Assembly: GCF_016808095.1 (NCBI RefSeq)
Contig: NC_068975.1
Coordinates: 18,483,501-18,547,500 of the forward strand
Source: Vigna angularis
Taxonomy: Eukaryota; Streptophyta; Magnoliopsida; Fabales; Fabaceae
Direction: 5' to 3'
Length of the DNA stretch: 64,000 nucleotides
A model generated the notes under the pieces. That model ran no database searches and was not told the origin of the DNA. It saw nothing but the letters and a program-made list of their open reading frames with translations. Position 1 is the stretch's first letter. Each line of letters opens with the position of its first letter. A program made the position numbers and the translations under genes. Positions 1-8,787 of this stretch are shown in pieces.

Positions 1-502
1 TTTATATTTTCTTTGAATCTTGGGGTTTAGAGATTACTATGGGAATCTTCAATTTTTTAAAAAAAGGGGAGCAACATACGTTTTTTTTCTCTGAAAGAAT
101 TATACAAAAAGTTAATTCCTGCGGATAAACTTTTTGATCAAAAAGTAGTTTGATTAATTTCAACCATTTTTTTTAACCTTGCGGAAATAAGATCCTTTCT
201 ATCTTTATAAAAAAATATACTTATGAACTTTTTAGAATTTATTCAATTTTAGATACTTGTTCTTGAGAAATGAATAAATTCGAGCCCCATCATGTACTAT
301 TTACATCATTAATCCCTTTCCTGTCCCCAAAACCAAAAAAAGGGGGCCTAGTGGAACAGAAAAAATGATGTCAAGTCAAGAGCATGTTCATTTCTAAAAT
401 ACTAGAAAAAATGGCGGATATCAGAATCCACCCCTAATTGAATCATGTCTTTCAAGACGCACGTTGCTTTTTTTTTTCATTTCAAACGATGTTTTACTCT
501 CA
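1..502 (-). pseudogene. rps16: rps16 exon 1 and group II intron relic (plastid origin)
   Basis: Read on the minus strand, about 500-462 matches the short first exon of plastid rps16 (ribosomal protein S16, small subunit). It is followed directly by a group II intron start, GTGCGTC in place of the usual GTGCGAC, and by the typical AAAGACATGAT stretch. The ATG is lost and an A-rich tract replaces the middle of the exon. Positions 1-461 would be intron; I recognise only the 5' part with confidence. rps16 is known to be lost or inactive in Phaseoleae plastids, so part of this decay may predate transfer to the nucleus. Confidence 0.72.
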
Positions 503-855
503 CATTCCCTTAGTTTAGATACATTATGTAATTATCGAATCGTGACTAGTCATTGATTCATTCGCTACATAATAATCTATCCTTCTTTTTTACGTTTCGG
601 TCTTTCTTATATATAATGAAAACCTTTTTCTTTTAAAAGTAAAGACATAAATGAAAATGAACTTGATATTCTAGCAATAGATTTTATACACTATTCTATT
701 TTTTATAATTTATAAAGTAGAAAAATGGTAATTTTTTTTTCAAAAAAAGGCAGGGGTCCCTTTTAATTATGAGATACAATCTGTATTCAAATATGATATA
801 CATCATAAATAGATATGCTCTGGGACGAAAGGATTCGAACCACCCGTTGCCTTAC

Positions 856-2343
856 TGTTGAGACCTCGGCAAGCGTACCGGATCGTTCAAGTAATAAATC
901 AGTAAGTCCGAATATCGTTTTCCCAAGGGATTTGTTTTGATTCACAGATTGATTAAAGTTTACTAATTTAGCAATTAATAAACGTAATTTAGTAACACAG
1001 ATGAATTTTAGCATGCAGATGAAATTAAAGTGGTAAAAACAGTCTACTTAAAGTTCACTGGGGTTGAAATTCAAGTTCATCACTCCAGTAATTTTCTACT
1101 AACACAATTCCTCAAAATTAAGCATCGACATTCTAGGCGCATGCAGTCCTGATTCCTCATAGACAGTTCTTAATCATTCAAACTAAATTGCTAATTCCTT
1201 AGCTAATTCAATTATCAGATTTGCCTTAAACACAATGTCACAGATGACTAAAAATTCCCTCCTATGTCTAGGACTCGAAATCCTTTAGCAGTTTTATCCT
1301 AGGTCCGCGGTCTCATACATTTTCCAATGATTTAACCGTTCAAATAGCTCAGATTTCTATCAAAAGCATGAAAAATAAGAATAGAACACAAAATTCATAC
1401 AAGATCATGCATTAATAGAGAAATTACAAAGAGTTTCAGAAATTTACTCTCAACCCCAGTGAAATGGAGTTTTAGCTACACATATACAACATAGAAGAGA
1501 GAAATGATGGATTGGATGGTGGAAATTGGAAATTTTCCACCATGGAAGCCCCTTGGAGCAGCTGCAGCAGCGTCAGGTCTCCTCCCCGTTCCAGATCTCC
1601 CTCCCGTAAATTCTGGATCTGGTTTGCTTAAAAAGAAGGTCCAATAATTGAGTCACGGGCCATTTTCTGGACGAGCGTCCCAATTCTGGACGAGCGTCAC
1701 ATTTCTGGACGAGCGTTGGACGAGTTCTGGACGAGCGTCCTCACTCTGGACGAGCGTCCTCTGTCTTTCTACCGGACGAGCGCCATCTGCCTGCTGGGCG
1801 AGCGTCCTCTAACGAACGTCCTCTGCGCGCTGGACGAGCGTCCTCTGCGCGCTGGACGAGCGTCCTCTGCGCGCTGGACGAGCGTCCTCTGCTGTGCTGG
1901 ACGAGCGTCCTCTGGCTATGAAACGATCGTGCGCTCGCCATGTGACGAGCGTCCTCTAACGAGCGTCTGCTATGTGACAAGCGTCCTATGACGAGCGTCT
2001 GCTATGTGACGAGCGTCCTATTTCTTCTAAGTCGCGCCCGGGCGCCCCTTTGTTTCTTGCGCCCGGGCGCGAACCTCTCGGTAAATTCGCGCCCGGCGCC
2101 CTTTTTCTCGCGCCCGGGCGCGATCTTCTCGGCAAAACTGCGTCTATGAGTGTGATCCAAGTCTTTTATGATATCCAATCCTTATTTTACATCAAAATAA
2201 ACAACAAAAGCATCAAAAACATTTAAACAGTCAAAATTATACTTATATCAACAATTATACACTTTTCATGAGAATAAACACTAAAACTTACTCAAAAGCC
2301 ACACAATATAAGCAACAAAAACAAGTAAACTTTTCACCTATCA
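856..2343 (-). mobile_element. Solo LTR, Athila/Tat-like Ty3-gypsy, in trnQ
   Basis: The 1488-bp unit starts TGTTGAG and ends CCTATCA, so it has TG...CA ends on either strand. It is flanked by a perfect 5-bp duplication, CTTAC. No internal coding region or second LTR is present, as expected after LTR-LTR recombination. Near its left end the text around 866-945 (cggcaagcgtaccggatcg, then aagtccgaatatcg) resembles in reverse the U5 end of element E at 30220-30306, whose adjacent primer site is of the Athila type. Orientation is therefore given as minus. Spurious ORFs within it come from the CG-rich repeat array. Confidence 0.85.
1660..2125. repeat. CG-rich minisatellite in the solo LTR (GGACGAGCGTCC and GCGCCCGGGCGCGA units)
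   Basis: About 350 bp of irregular tandem units built on ctggacgagcgtcctctg (about 1670-2015) is followed by four copies of the palindromic block gcgcccgggcgcga or close variants (about 2030-2125). The same two motifs occur in the same relative order, on the opposite strand, in element E. Confidence 0.85.
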
Positions 2344-2765
2344 CTTACCGCTTGGCCATGCCCCATTTTCCATTTTACATTAATAAAGACTATTATTAAT
2401 ATTGGTTATTTGTCAATTCCAGTTCAAAAATTTCTATATAAAAAAAATTTGTGACTAGTCTTTTCTATGTGTATCTACATTGCTATCTATATCTCTAAAT
2501 GGATATAGATAGATAGGATAAAACTTAATTTATTGATCATTACATAAAATTCAATTAAAAATCTTTTGAAACTGGATAAGTTCAAATAAAAGAAGGATTC
2601 TCGAGGTTTTTATCTTATTTGATTCATTTTTTTACTTTTATTCATAACTCTTTATTTTCATTGTTATTGTATTATGTATATAATGCAATAAAATTGAAAA
2701 TTATAATGAAAATAAAAAAAAAAACAAAAATAACTTTTATTTTATTAAAGAACAAAATGTTTGTT

Positions 2766-2915
2766 ATGCTTAATATCTTTAGTTGGATCTGTATTTGTAT
2801 TCCCTCCCTCCTTTATTCCAGTAGTTTTTTGTTGGAGAAATTGCCCGAAGCCTACGCTTTCTTGAATCCAATTGTGGATATTATGCCAGTAATATCCCTA
2901 TCTTTTTTCTGGTAA
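2766..2915 (+). pseudogene. psbK: psbK pseudogene, 3' truncated (plastid origin)
   Basis: The reading frame from the ATG at 2766 matches plastid PsbK, a small one-helix subunit of photosystem II. The recognisable core [14 protein letters not shown] is present. The normal precursor is about 61 residues; here the frame diverges after MPVI and stops after 49 codons, so the C-terminal half of the membrane helix is lost. psbI and trnS, which normally follow, are absent, so the 3' end was probably removed by a deletion that ends in the spacer before trnG. An upstream in-frame ATG at 2619 is not the psbK start. Confidence 0.87.
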
Positions 2916-2918
2916 CGT

Positions 2919-2919
<1 letters not shown>

Positions 2920-2955
<36 letters not shown>
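2920..2955. repeat. (TA)n microsatellite
   Basis: About 17 TA dinucleotides lie immediately after the broken psbK end, at the probable psbK/trnG-spacer deletion junction. Confidence 0.95.
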
Positions 2956-3073
2956 CAAAATCAAAAAATGAAAATTACCCCGTTTTTCAAATTTCATTAG
3001 AAGATTATGGCCCCCTATTTCTTTATTTTGTCTGATTGCTTTGTTCAACAAAAGATACAATAATGATATTGTA

Positions 3074-3826
3074 GCAGGTATAGTTTAATGGTAAAAGTGC
3101 GATTCGTTTCAAGGACCACTTCAAAGTTAAGGGATCCCCCGTTTGATTCATATCCCTATCAAAAACTTTATTTTTTATAATTAAAGGGACTCCTTTATAT
3201 CCCTTGATGAATGATTTGCGGTATAATATACATTATATTAATTTGGATACAAGAAGAATCGAATCAAATTTGACAAATTGAGTTCTAAAATTATGAAACA
3301 TAAGTTTTTTGAATTGGATCTAGAATCCGAATTTTTTTAGTATTACTAAAGGATCTATGGAGAGAAATATACAAAGTTTCTTTCTGATCGTAACTGAATC
3401 TTCCATTTTTTTGCATAGTAGAAATTGATGCAAAATAGCTATTAAACGATTCTTTTAGTTTACTAGAGACATCAACATTTTTTTAGCTCGACGGAAATTT
3501 TCTTCTTTTCCTAAAGATTTTATGAAATAGAAATAGAGAACGAAGTAATTAGAAAAAAAACATAGATTGTTAGAATATTGCTCTTCTAGAGGGAACATCT
3601 AAAAAGCAAGATATTTGAAACCTATTCATACAAAAAGGCTAACATAGATGTTAAGGGTCAATTTTTGTTTATTGTCCATCTCTTCATTCCGTAAAGGAGC
3701 CGAATGAAACAAAAGTTTCACGTTCGGTTTTGAATTAGAGACATTAAATCATAATCATGAATCAACGTCGACTATAACCCTTAGCCTTCCAAGCTAACGA
3801 TGCGGGTTCGATTCCCGCTACCCGCT
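3074..3826 (+). tRNA. trnG-UCC: trnG-UCC with group II intron (plastid origin, in nuclear DNA)
   Basis: Exon 1 (3074-3096, 23 nt) is followed by an intron of about 680 nt that begins GTGCGAT. Exon 2 (3778-3826) contains the TTCCAA anticodon region and the T arm GGTTCGATTCC, ending in CCCGCT. Exon 1 carries two apparent G-to-A changes relative to the usual plastid sequence (gcaggt for gcgggt, tttaatgg for tttagtgg), which weaken acceptor and D-arm pairing. The intron cannot be expected to splice in the nucleus, so this is best treated as a fossil. Confidence 0.9.
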
Positions 3827-4100
3827 TATATTTTATTCTATTTCAATTTATCTTTTTTCTTCTAGAATGAATCTAGAATTCTTAAAGAATTTGTCAATTC
3901 TTCATTTTCATTTCTTAATTTAGTTTTAGTTATATATATTCAATTATATTCAATTGATTTATCTTTTTTCTTTTATTCTAATTATTTTATTTGATTTATT
4001 TTTATAATTTCTAGAGTTCTTTGTTTATATTTGATTCTTTAATCTTTTTTAGTTAATAAGGTTTAGTTAAAAAGGTTAAAGAATCCAATATAAAATAGAA

Positions 4101-4172
4101 GCGTCCATTGTCTAATGGATAGGACAGAGGTCTTCTAAACCTTAGGTATAGGTTCAAATCCTATTGGACGCA
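4101..4172 (+). tRNA. trnR-UCU: trnR-UCU, full length (plastid origin)
   Basis: This is a complete 72-nt tRNA-Arg with a TCTTCTAAA anticodon loop, T arm GGTTCAAATCC, and an acceptor stem GCGTCCA pairing with TGGACGC. It is intronless and lies between trnG and atpA as in plastids. It could in principle be transcribed by nuclear Pol III, since A- and B-box-like sequences are inherent to tRNA genes, but nothing here shows that it is used. Confidence 0.93.
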
Positions 4173-4300
4173 AGTTGTTTGCATATCTATATGCAATTTC
4201 AACGTTGTCCTTATATTTTTTATTTATTTATTACATTTTGATTCGAATTCGTTATATATAATATTCAAATGAAATAAAAAGATATGAAAAGCTACTAATT

Positions 4301-5284
4301 CTAAAAATTGGAAAATTGAATTACAAAATTATTTAATGATTCATCAATTTTTTCTACTTGTTCCTGGAATAAAAAGAGTTCCATCTGTTCTTTAATAACG
4401 TCCTTTAAAAGGGCTTCTGCTTTGCCAGTGAATGTCTTGGTAGAAGATATGATTTCTTTGAATTGAGGTTTATTCGTCTTTAAGTAAGCACGTAACTCAA
4501 TAAGAAATTTTCTTACCTGTCCAATTTCTAATGAATCAAGATAACCATTCATTCTGGTATAAATAGTTACTATCTGTTCTTCCACAGTAAGAGGAGCTGA
4601 TTGGGATTGTTTAAGCAACTCGCGTAATCGTTGACCTCTTGCTAATTGATTTTGAGTAGCTTTATCTAGATCAAAAGCGAATTGTGCAAAAGCTTCTAAT
4701 TCTGCGAATTGTGCTAATTCCAATTTTAATTTACCAGCTACTTGTTTCATGGCTATTATTTGAGCCGCCGATCCAACTTTGGAAACTGAAATACCGACAT
4801 TAATAGCGGGTCTTATTCCATCATTGAATAGATCGGCCGATAAGAATATTTGGCCATCTGTACTGGAAATTACATTCGTAGGAATATAAGATGAAACATC
4901 TCCCGATTGAGTTTCAACTATTGGTAAAGCAGTCCTACTTCTTTCGCCTAACTGAGAACTTAATTTCGCGGCTCTTTCCAAAAGACACGAATGTAAATAA
5001 AAAACATCCCTTGGATAAGCTTCGCGACCTGGTGGTCTTCGTAATAGAAGAGACATTTGCCTATAAGCATGTGCTTGTTTGGAGAGATCGTCATAAATGA
5101 TTAAAGTGTGACATTCACGGTACATAAAATATTCAGCCAGAGCTGCTCCTGTATAAGGCGCGAGGTATTGTAATGTAGTTGGAGATTCTATTAATCGAGA
5201 TTCCGAAGTTGAAATTTCTCCTCGACCGTCAATTGGTTTGGCCAGGGCATTTATAACACGACTCAAATAAGCTTCACTTATAGG
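4301..5284 (-). pseudogene. atpA: atpA 3' part (ATP synthase CF1 alpha), internally deleted and cut by element A
   Basis: The minus-strand frame matches the plastid ATP synthase alpha subunit from SEAYL...[15 protein letters not shown] to the C terminus. It lacks roughly 95 codons: ESRLIESP joins directly to [17 protein letters not shown] at about 5180. The missing part includes the Walker A P-loop (GDRQTGKT), so nucleotide binding would be lost. The join falls between two SP-A codon groups of the intact gene, and the frame is kept. The 5' end of the gene is at 36502-36795, beyond the gypsy insertion; ATAGG at 5280-5284 is the target duplication. The open frame runs on upstream into the LTR to an ATG at 5353, a chance chimera. 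Confidence 0.93.
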
Positions 5285-6033
5285 TGATGGAAGCTTGCTA
5301 TGGGTGAGACGCATTGAACCAGAAAGCCAAACAGCAAGCGTTCCAGTGAGCAATGAAGGCAGCGGAATTCTGGAATAGATGCAGAGAATGGTATGGGTTC
5401 AGTGAAGAATGGAGTGGGTTAGAACCTCTCAGCTCAGAGGGCCTTCTACTTTGGAAGGAAGCTAGAGGTAAGGAGAAAGAAAGTGAAAAATTGGGTTGAC
5501 TCAAGAGCAAAGATAAGCTGGAATTTCATTTCTGCAGCAATTAGACTAAGCTCAAAAGTGTCTACAAAAGGAAGAGGTCTCCTATTTATAGGAAGATAAG
5601 AGCCTCAAATCTGAAATGAAATTCAATCCAAAAGCAAATGAAAAAGGCGCCAATTTGCTTCAGCTCTAAACATGCCTCATTCCAACTTAGCAACACACGT
5701 GAAACAACACCAATTCTGAATTCTTATTCCAACTCAGTAGCACACGTGAAAGCTGGGCTAGCTAGGTTATGAGCTTTTTGATAGCTTTGGCAGCAAGCTT
5801 CTCCCTCCAAGTCTCTCTTTTCATGTGCTCAAATGCTATGTTGGCAGCTGCTCCCTCCAATTTTATTAATCCTACAAAGCAAAGAAAAAATGTGCTTTTA
5901 ATTATGGGAAGAAGGATTAATGTAAATTACCTTCCATAGAAGCAAAATGGTAGGTGATCCTTCTTCCTCTTGAATCCTCTTTGCCATGGTTCTAGTAAGA
6001 GGTCCAATATGTGTCTTAGATGGTCTTCCATCA
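5285..6033 (-). repeat. Element A 3' LTR (left copy)
   Basis: It is 749 bp and nearly identical to 35748-36496; visible differences are single bases (gggtgagacg versus gggtcagaca near the start). A TATA-like tcctatttatagg lies at about 5579-5592. On the minus strand the purine-rich aagagggaggg tract (6034-6052) stands directly before it, as a polypurine tract should. The small difference between the LTRs indicates fairly recent insertion. Confidence 0.95.
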
Positions 6034-6060
6034 GACCCTCCCTCTTGAAAAGGATCTGTC

Positions 6061-7024
6061 TGTTACCAATAAGGAGTATTGGTAAATCTTGAAGAAATTT
6101 GTTTTGATGATGCTACAAGAAGTTTTAGTTGAAGAAGATATTAGAATTAGTTAAAAGAAATTTGTAGAAATTAAATGTAGTAGGAAATTCTTGTAAACCT
6201 TGTAAACTTGCATTTTTAACTGCAATAATCGATTATGATTAAGCAATAATCGATTATCACAAGTCTTACTTGAATAATCGATTATCACTTCATATAATCG
6301 ATTATCACATTTTTTGAAAACCTGTAACGGACTTGAATAATTGATTATCACTTACAATAATCGATTATTCATGGCAGTTGGGAGCTGATCTTTGGCACTT
6401 AGTGTACTTGGCTATATATTTTGGTTTGGAGAAATTAGAATACAACGTTGTTGAACAGAAGCTCTAGCAGAATACTGTTTGTCAGAGGAAGTTCTCAGAA
6501 GCTATAGTTCAAGTTCCCTTGCTTGGTCTCGTGAACAGGAGAGGCTCGCGTTTCGTGTGTCGATTGTCGGACCAAGCTCTCTTCGAGTTAGCAAGGTGCT
6601 CTGCTTGGTCTCGTGAATAGGAGAAGCTCGCGTTTCGTTTGTCGATAGTCGGAGCGGTTCTCTTCGAGTTTGGCAGAGTGTTCTTCTTCCGGTTCGTTCG
6701 TCGAAGGAAGGTTTATTTATCTGCTTTATTAACAATTTGTTGTAATCTGTGAAACATCTTTTTAGTGGAATTGTTAATCACTTTTTATAGTGATTAACGA
6801 CTGGACGTAGATTCTGTTGAATCGAACCAGTATAAAAATTACTCGTGTGATTTTCTATTCCCTACACTCTTTATTTTTTACGCATATCAACTGTTCGATA
6901 AATTTTCTGAAAGAAAATTATTTTTACAAATTTATCTTAAAAAGGTGACCGAATACGCTTTCCACTCTCTTTCAAGTTTTTAATTCCGCTGCGTGACTCT
7001 ATAACGGTACCGATTGTTCCAACA
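6061..7024 (+). repeat. Element B 5' LTR
   Basis: It is 964 bp and differs from the right copy by a handful of substitutions. The U3-like part carries six copies of the palindrome ATAATCGATTAT, one mutated (6226-6372), and then a TATA-like gctatatatttt at about 6411. This arrangement suggests the promoter. Confidence 0.93.
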
Positions 7025-7025
7025 A

Positions 7026-7037
7026 TTGGTATCAGAG
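7026..7037 (+). other. Element B primer-binding site (tRNA-iMet type)
   Basis: TTGGTATCAGAG follows the LTR end (7024) after one base. It is the usual initiator-Met complement in Copia elements. Confidence 0.88.
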
Positions 7038-7069
7038 ATTGCTTTGATAGTTTTTCAAAATTTGCGAAA

Positions 7070-8710
7070 ATGGCCGGTCACAATCAAAACCATGTATATG
7101 CTGAGGGTGCTTCCATTAACAGACCTCCATTGTTTACTGGTGATAACTATGCTTTTTGGAAAGTGAGAATGGAGATTTTTATGGGGTCTGTTGATAGAGG
7201 TATCTGGGAAGCTGTACAAAATGGCCCTTATATTCCTATGAATACTGTTGATGGTGTAGAGACTGAAAAACCTTATTTTAATTGGACTGCTAAAGAAAAT
7301 AGACGAGCTCAGTTTGATATTAAAGCTCGCAATATAATTTCATCTGTTGTTGTACTTGATGAATTTTATAGAATTTCAGTGTGTAAGACAGCACAGGAGA
7401 TGTGGGAAGTCCTCAGAGTCACTCATGAAGGAACAGAGGACGTGAAGCGCGCTAGGAAGAACACTCTCATTCAGGAATATGAGATGTTCAGAATGCAACC
7501 TGGAGAAACGATCTCTGACGTTCAAAAACGATTCACTCATATTGTGAATCATTTAACAGGGTTGGGTAAGACTTTTGATACTGATGAACTTAATGTGAAA
7601 ATTCTGAAATCTCTAGACAGGTCTTGGCAACCAAAGGTGACTGCCATCTCGGAGTCTCAAAATCTTACTCAAATGTCAATGGCAATCTTGTTTGGAAAGC
7701 TCCGTGAGCATGAACTTGAGCTGAGGAGATTGACTGCTGAAGAGGATCAAGGCAAAAGGAAAACTCTAGCTTTCAAGTCTGAAATCTCAAAAGGAAAAAG
7801 TTCTAAGAGAATTGAGGACGATGATTCCGACGACGATGAGGAGAACATGAGCCTCATGATAAAGAAATTTGCCAAGTTTATGAAGGCAAAAGGAAAGGAC
7901 AAATTTCGTAAAGAAAGGAGAGAAAATCAAGAATCTCCTTCAAGTGTTAAATGCTATGGATGTGGAGAAAGAGGGCACATGAAAACTGAATGTCCAAAGA
8001 ACAAGAAAAGTGAAGAAAAGAAAGAAAGGAAATTCCCAAAGAAGAAGAAAGCTTACATAGCTTGGGAAGACAATGCATCTAGCTCAACAAGCTCAAGTGA
8101 TTCAGATGAAGAAGTCAATATTTGTCTAATGGCTGACTTAGAAGATACTGGAAGCCAAGTAAGTGATTCTAGCTTAGAGTCAAATGATGAATTTGATTTA
8201 CAAAAGGCATTTCTTGATTTGTTAAATGAATCTGAAAAACTTGATGTTGCTCATAAAAAGTTAAAGAAAGAGCATAATGAATTGAAATTGAATTATGAAA
8301 AGTTGCTTGATGATGAAGTTGTCTTAAGAAATAAAGTTAGTACTTTAGAAACAAAATTATCTGATGCAAATGCTACTGTTGAACCTGTTGAATGCTTATC
8401 TTGTAAGAGTCATATGTTTGATATTGACATACTTGAAAACTTACTTGCAAAGGCAACCAAGACAAATTCACCTGCTAAGACAAACCTTAATAGAAGCAAT
8501 ATTGAAAATAGAAATATGCATCAAATAAATAAGTCCAAAGTAAGAAGAACTCGTAGAGTTTGGGTTGAAAAAGGGACTTTTGTTCAAAACAAAGTAAGTA
8601 ATGCTTGTTGTTTTTACTGTATGAAGCACGGACACACATCAAACAAATGCAACATTAAACATTTTGGTATTCCAAATGGTAAATATGCATGGGTTAAAGT
8701 TGTGAAATGA
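7070..8710 (+). CDS. gag: Element B Gag
   Basis: The 546-residue Gag capsid protein has its ATG in a good context 33 bp after the primer site. The N-terminal 220 residues resemble the plant Copia Gag (UBN2-type) domain: FTGDNYAFWKVRM near residue 25 and KSLDRSWQPKVTAI near 185. A Lys-rich acidic region leads to a CCHC zinc knuckle CYGCGERGHMKTEC at about 294-307. A Ser/Asp-rich segment and a predicted coiled coil (about 380-440) follow, then a second knuckle CFYCMKHGHTSNKC near 513-526. A long Gag with a distal second knuckle is typical of Sireviruses. The frame is fully open. Pol is in another frame after a 77-bp gap, so how it is expressed is unclear. Confidence 0.92.
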   Translation: MAGHNQNHVYAEGASINRPPLFTGDNYAFWKVRMEIFMGSVDRGIWEAVQNGPYIPMNTVDGVETEKPYFNWTAKENRRAQFDIKARNIISSVVVLDEFYRISVCKTAQEMWEVLRVTHEGTEDVKRARKNTLIQEYEMFRMQPGETISDVQKRFTHIVNHLTGLGKTFDTDELNVKILKSLDRSWQPKVTAISESQNLTQMSMAILFGKLREHELELRRLTAEEDQGKRKTLAFKSEISKGKSSKRIEDDDSDDDEENMSLMIKKFAKFMKAKGKDKFRKERRENQESPSSVKCYGCGERGHMKTECPKNKKSEEKKERKFPKKKKAYIAWEDNASSSTSSSDSDEEVNICLMADLEDTGSQVSDSSLESNDEFDLQKAFLDLLNESEKLDVAHKKLKKEHNELKLNYEKLLDDEVVLRNKVSTLETKLSDANATVEPVECLSCKSHMFDIDILENLLAKATKTNSPAKTNLNRSNIENRNMHQINKSKVRRTRRVWVEKGTFVQNKVSNACCFYCMKHGHTSNKCNIKHFGIPNGKYAWVKVVK

Positions 8711-8787
8711 TTTATATTCTCATGAACTAACCCCAAGGACCCATAATTAGATTGGGGACCTAAAACTCTTGCTAACTTGTTTTGTAG

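Larger units (their letters stand above)
820..2365 (-). pseudogene. trnQ-UUG: trnQ-UUG pseudogene, anticodon deleted and split by a solo LTR
   Basis: The 3' half of plastid tRNA-Gln lies at 820-855 (minus strand) and the 5' end at 2349-2365; the two are separated by an LTR with a CTTAC duplication (851-855 and 2344-2348). About 20 nt between the T arm and the acceptor-proximal D-arm side are also missing: GAACC joins directly to ACCCG, removing the anticodon loop. The break falls in an ACC repeat of the intact gene, consistent with microhomology-mediated loss. The gene cannot encode a tRNA. Confidence 0.88.

Noticed and set aside
1716..1991. Open frames of 91 and 79 codons on opposite strands in the solo LTR
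   Set aside because: Same CG-rich array artefact as in E; no homology or start context.
2619..2765. Upstream start at 2619 for psbK giving a 98-residue protein
   Set aside because: The extra 49 residues are encoded by AT-rich spacer; PsbK homology begins at the ATG at 2766.
4891..5100. 69-codon plus-strand frame opposite atpA
   Set aside because: Shadow frame of the atpA relic.
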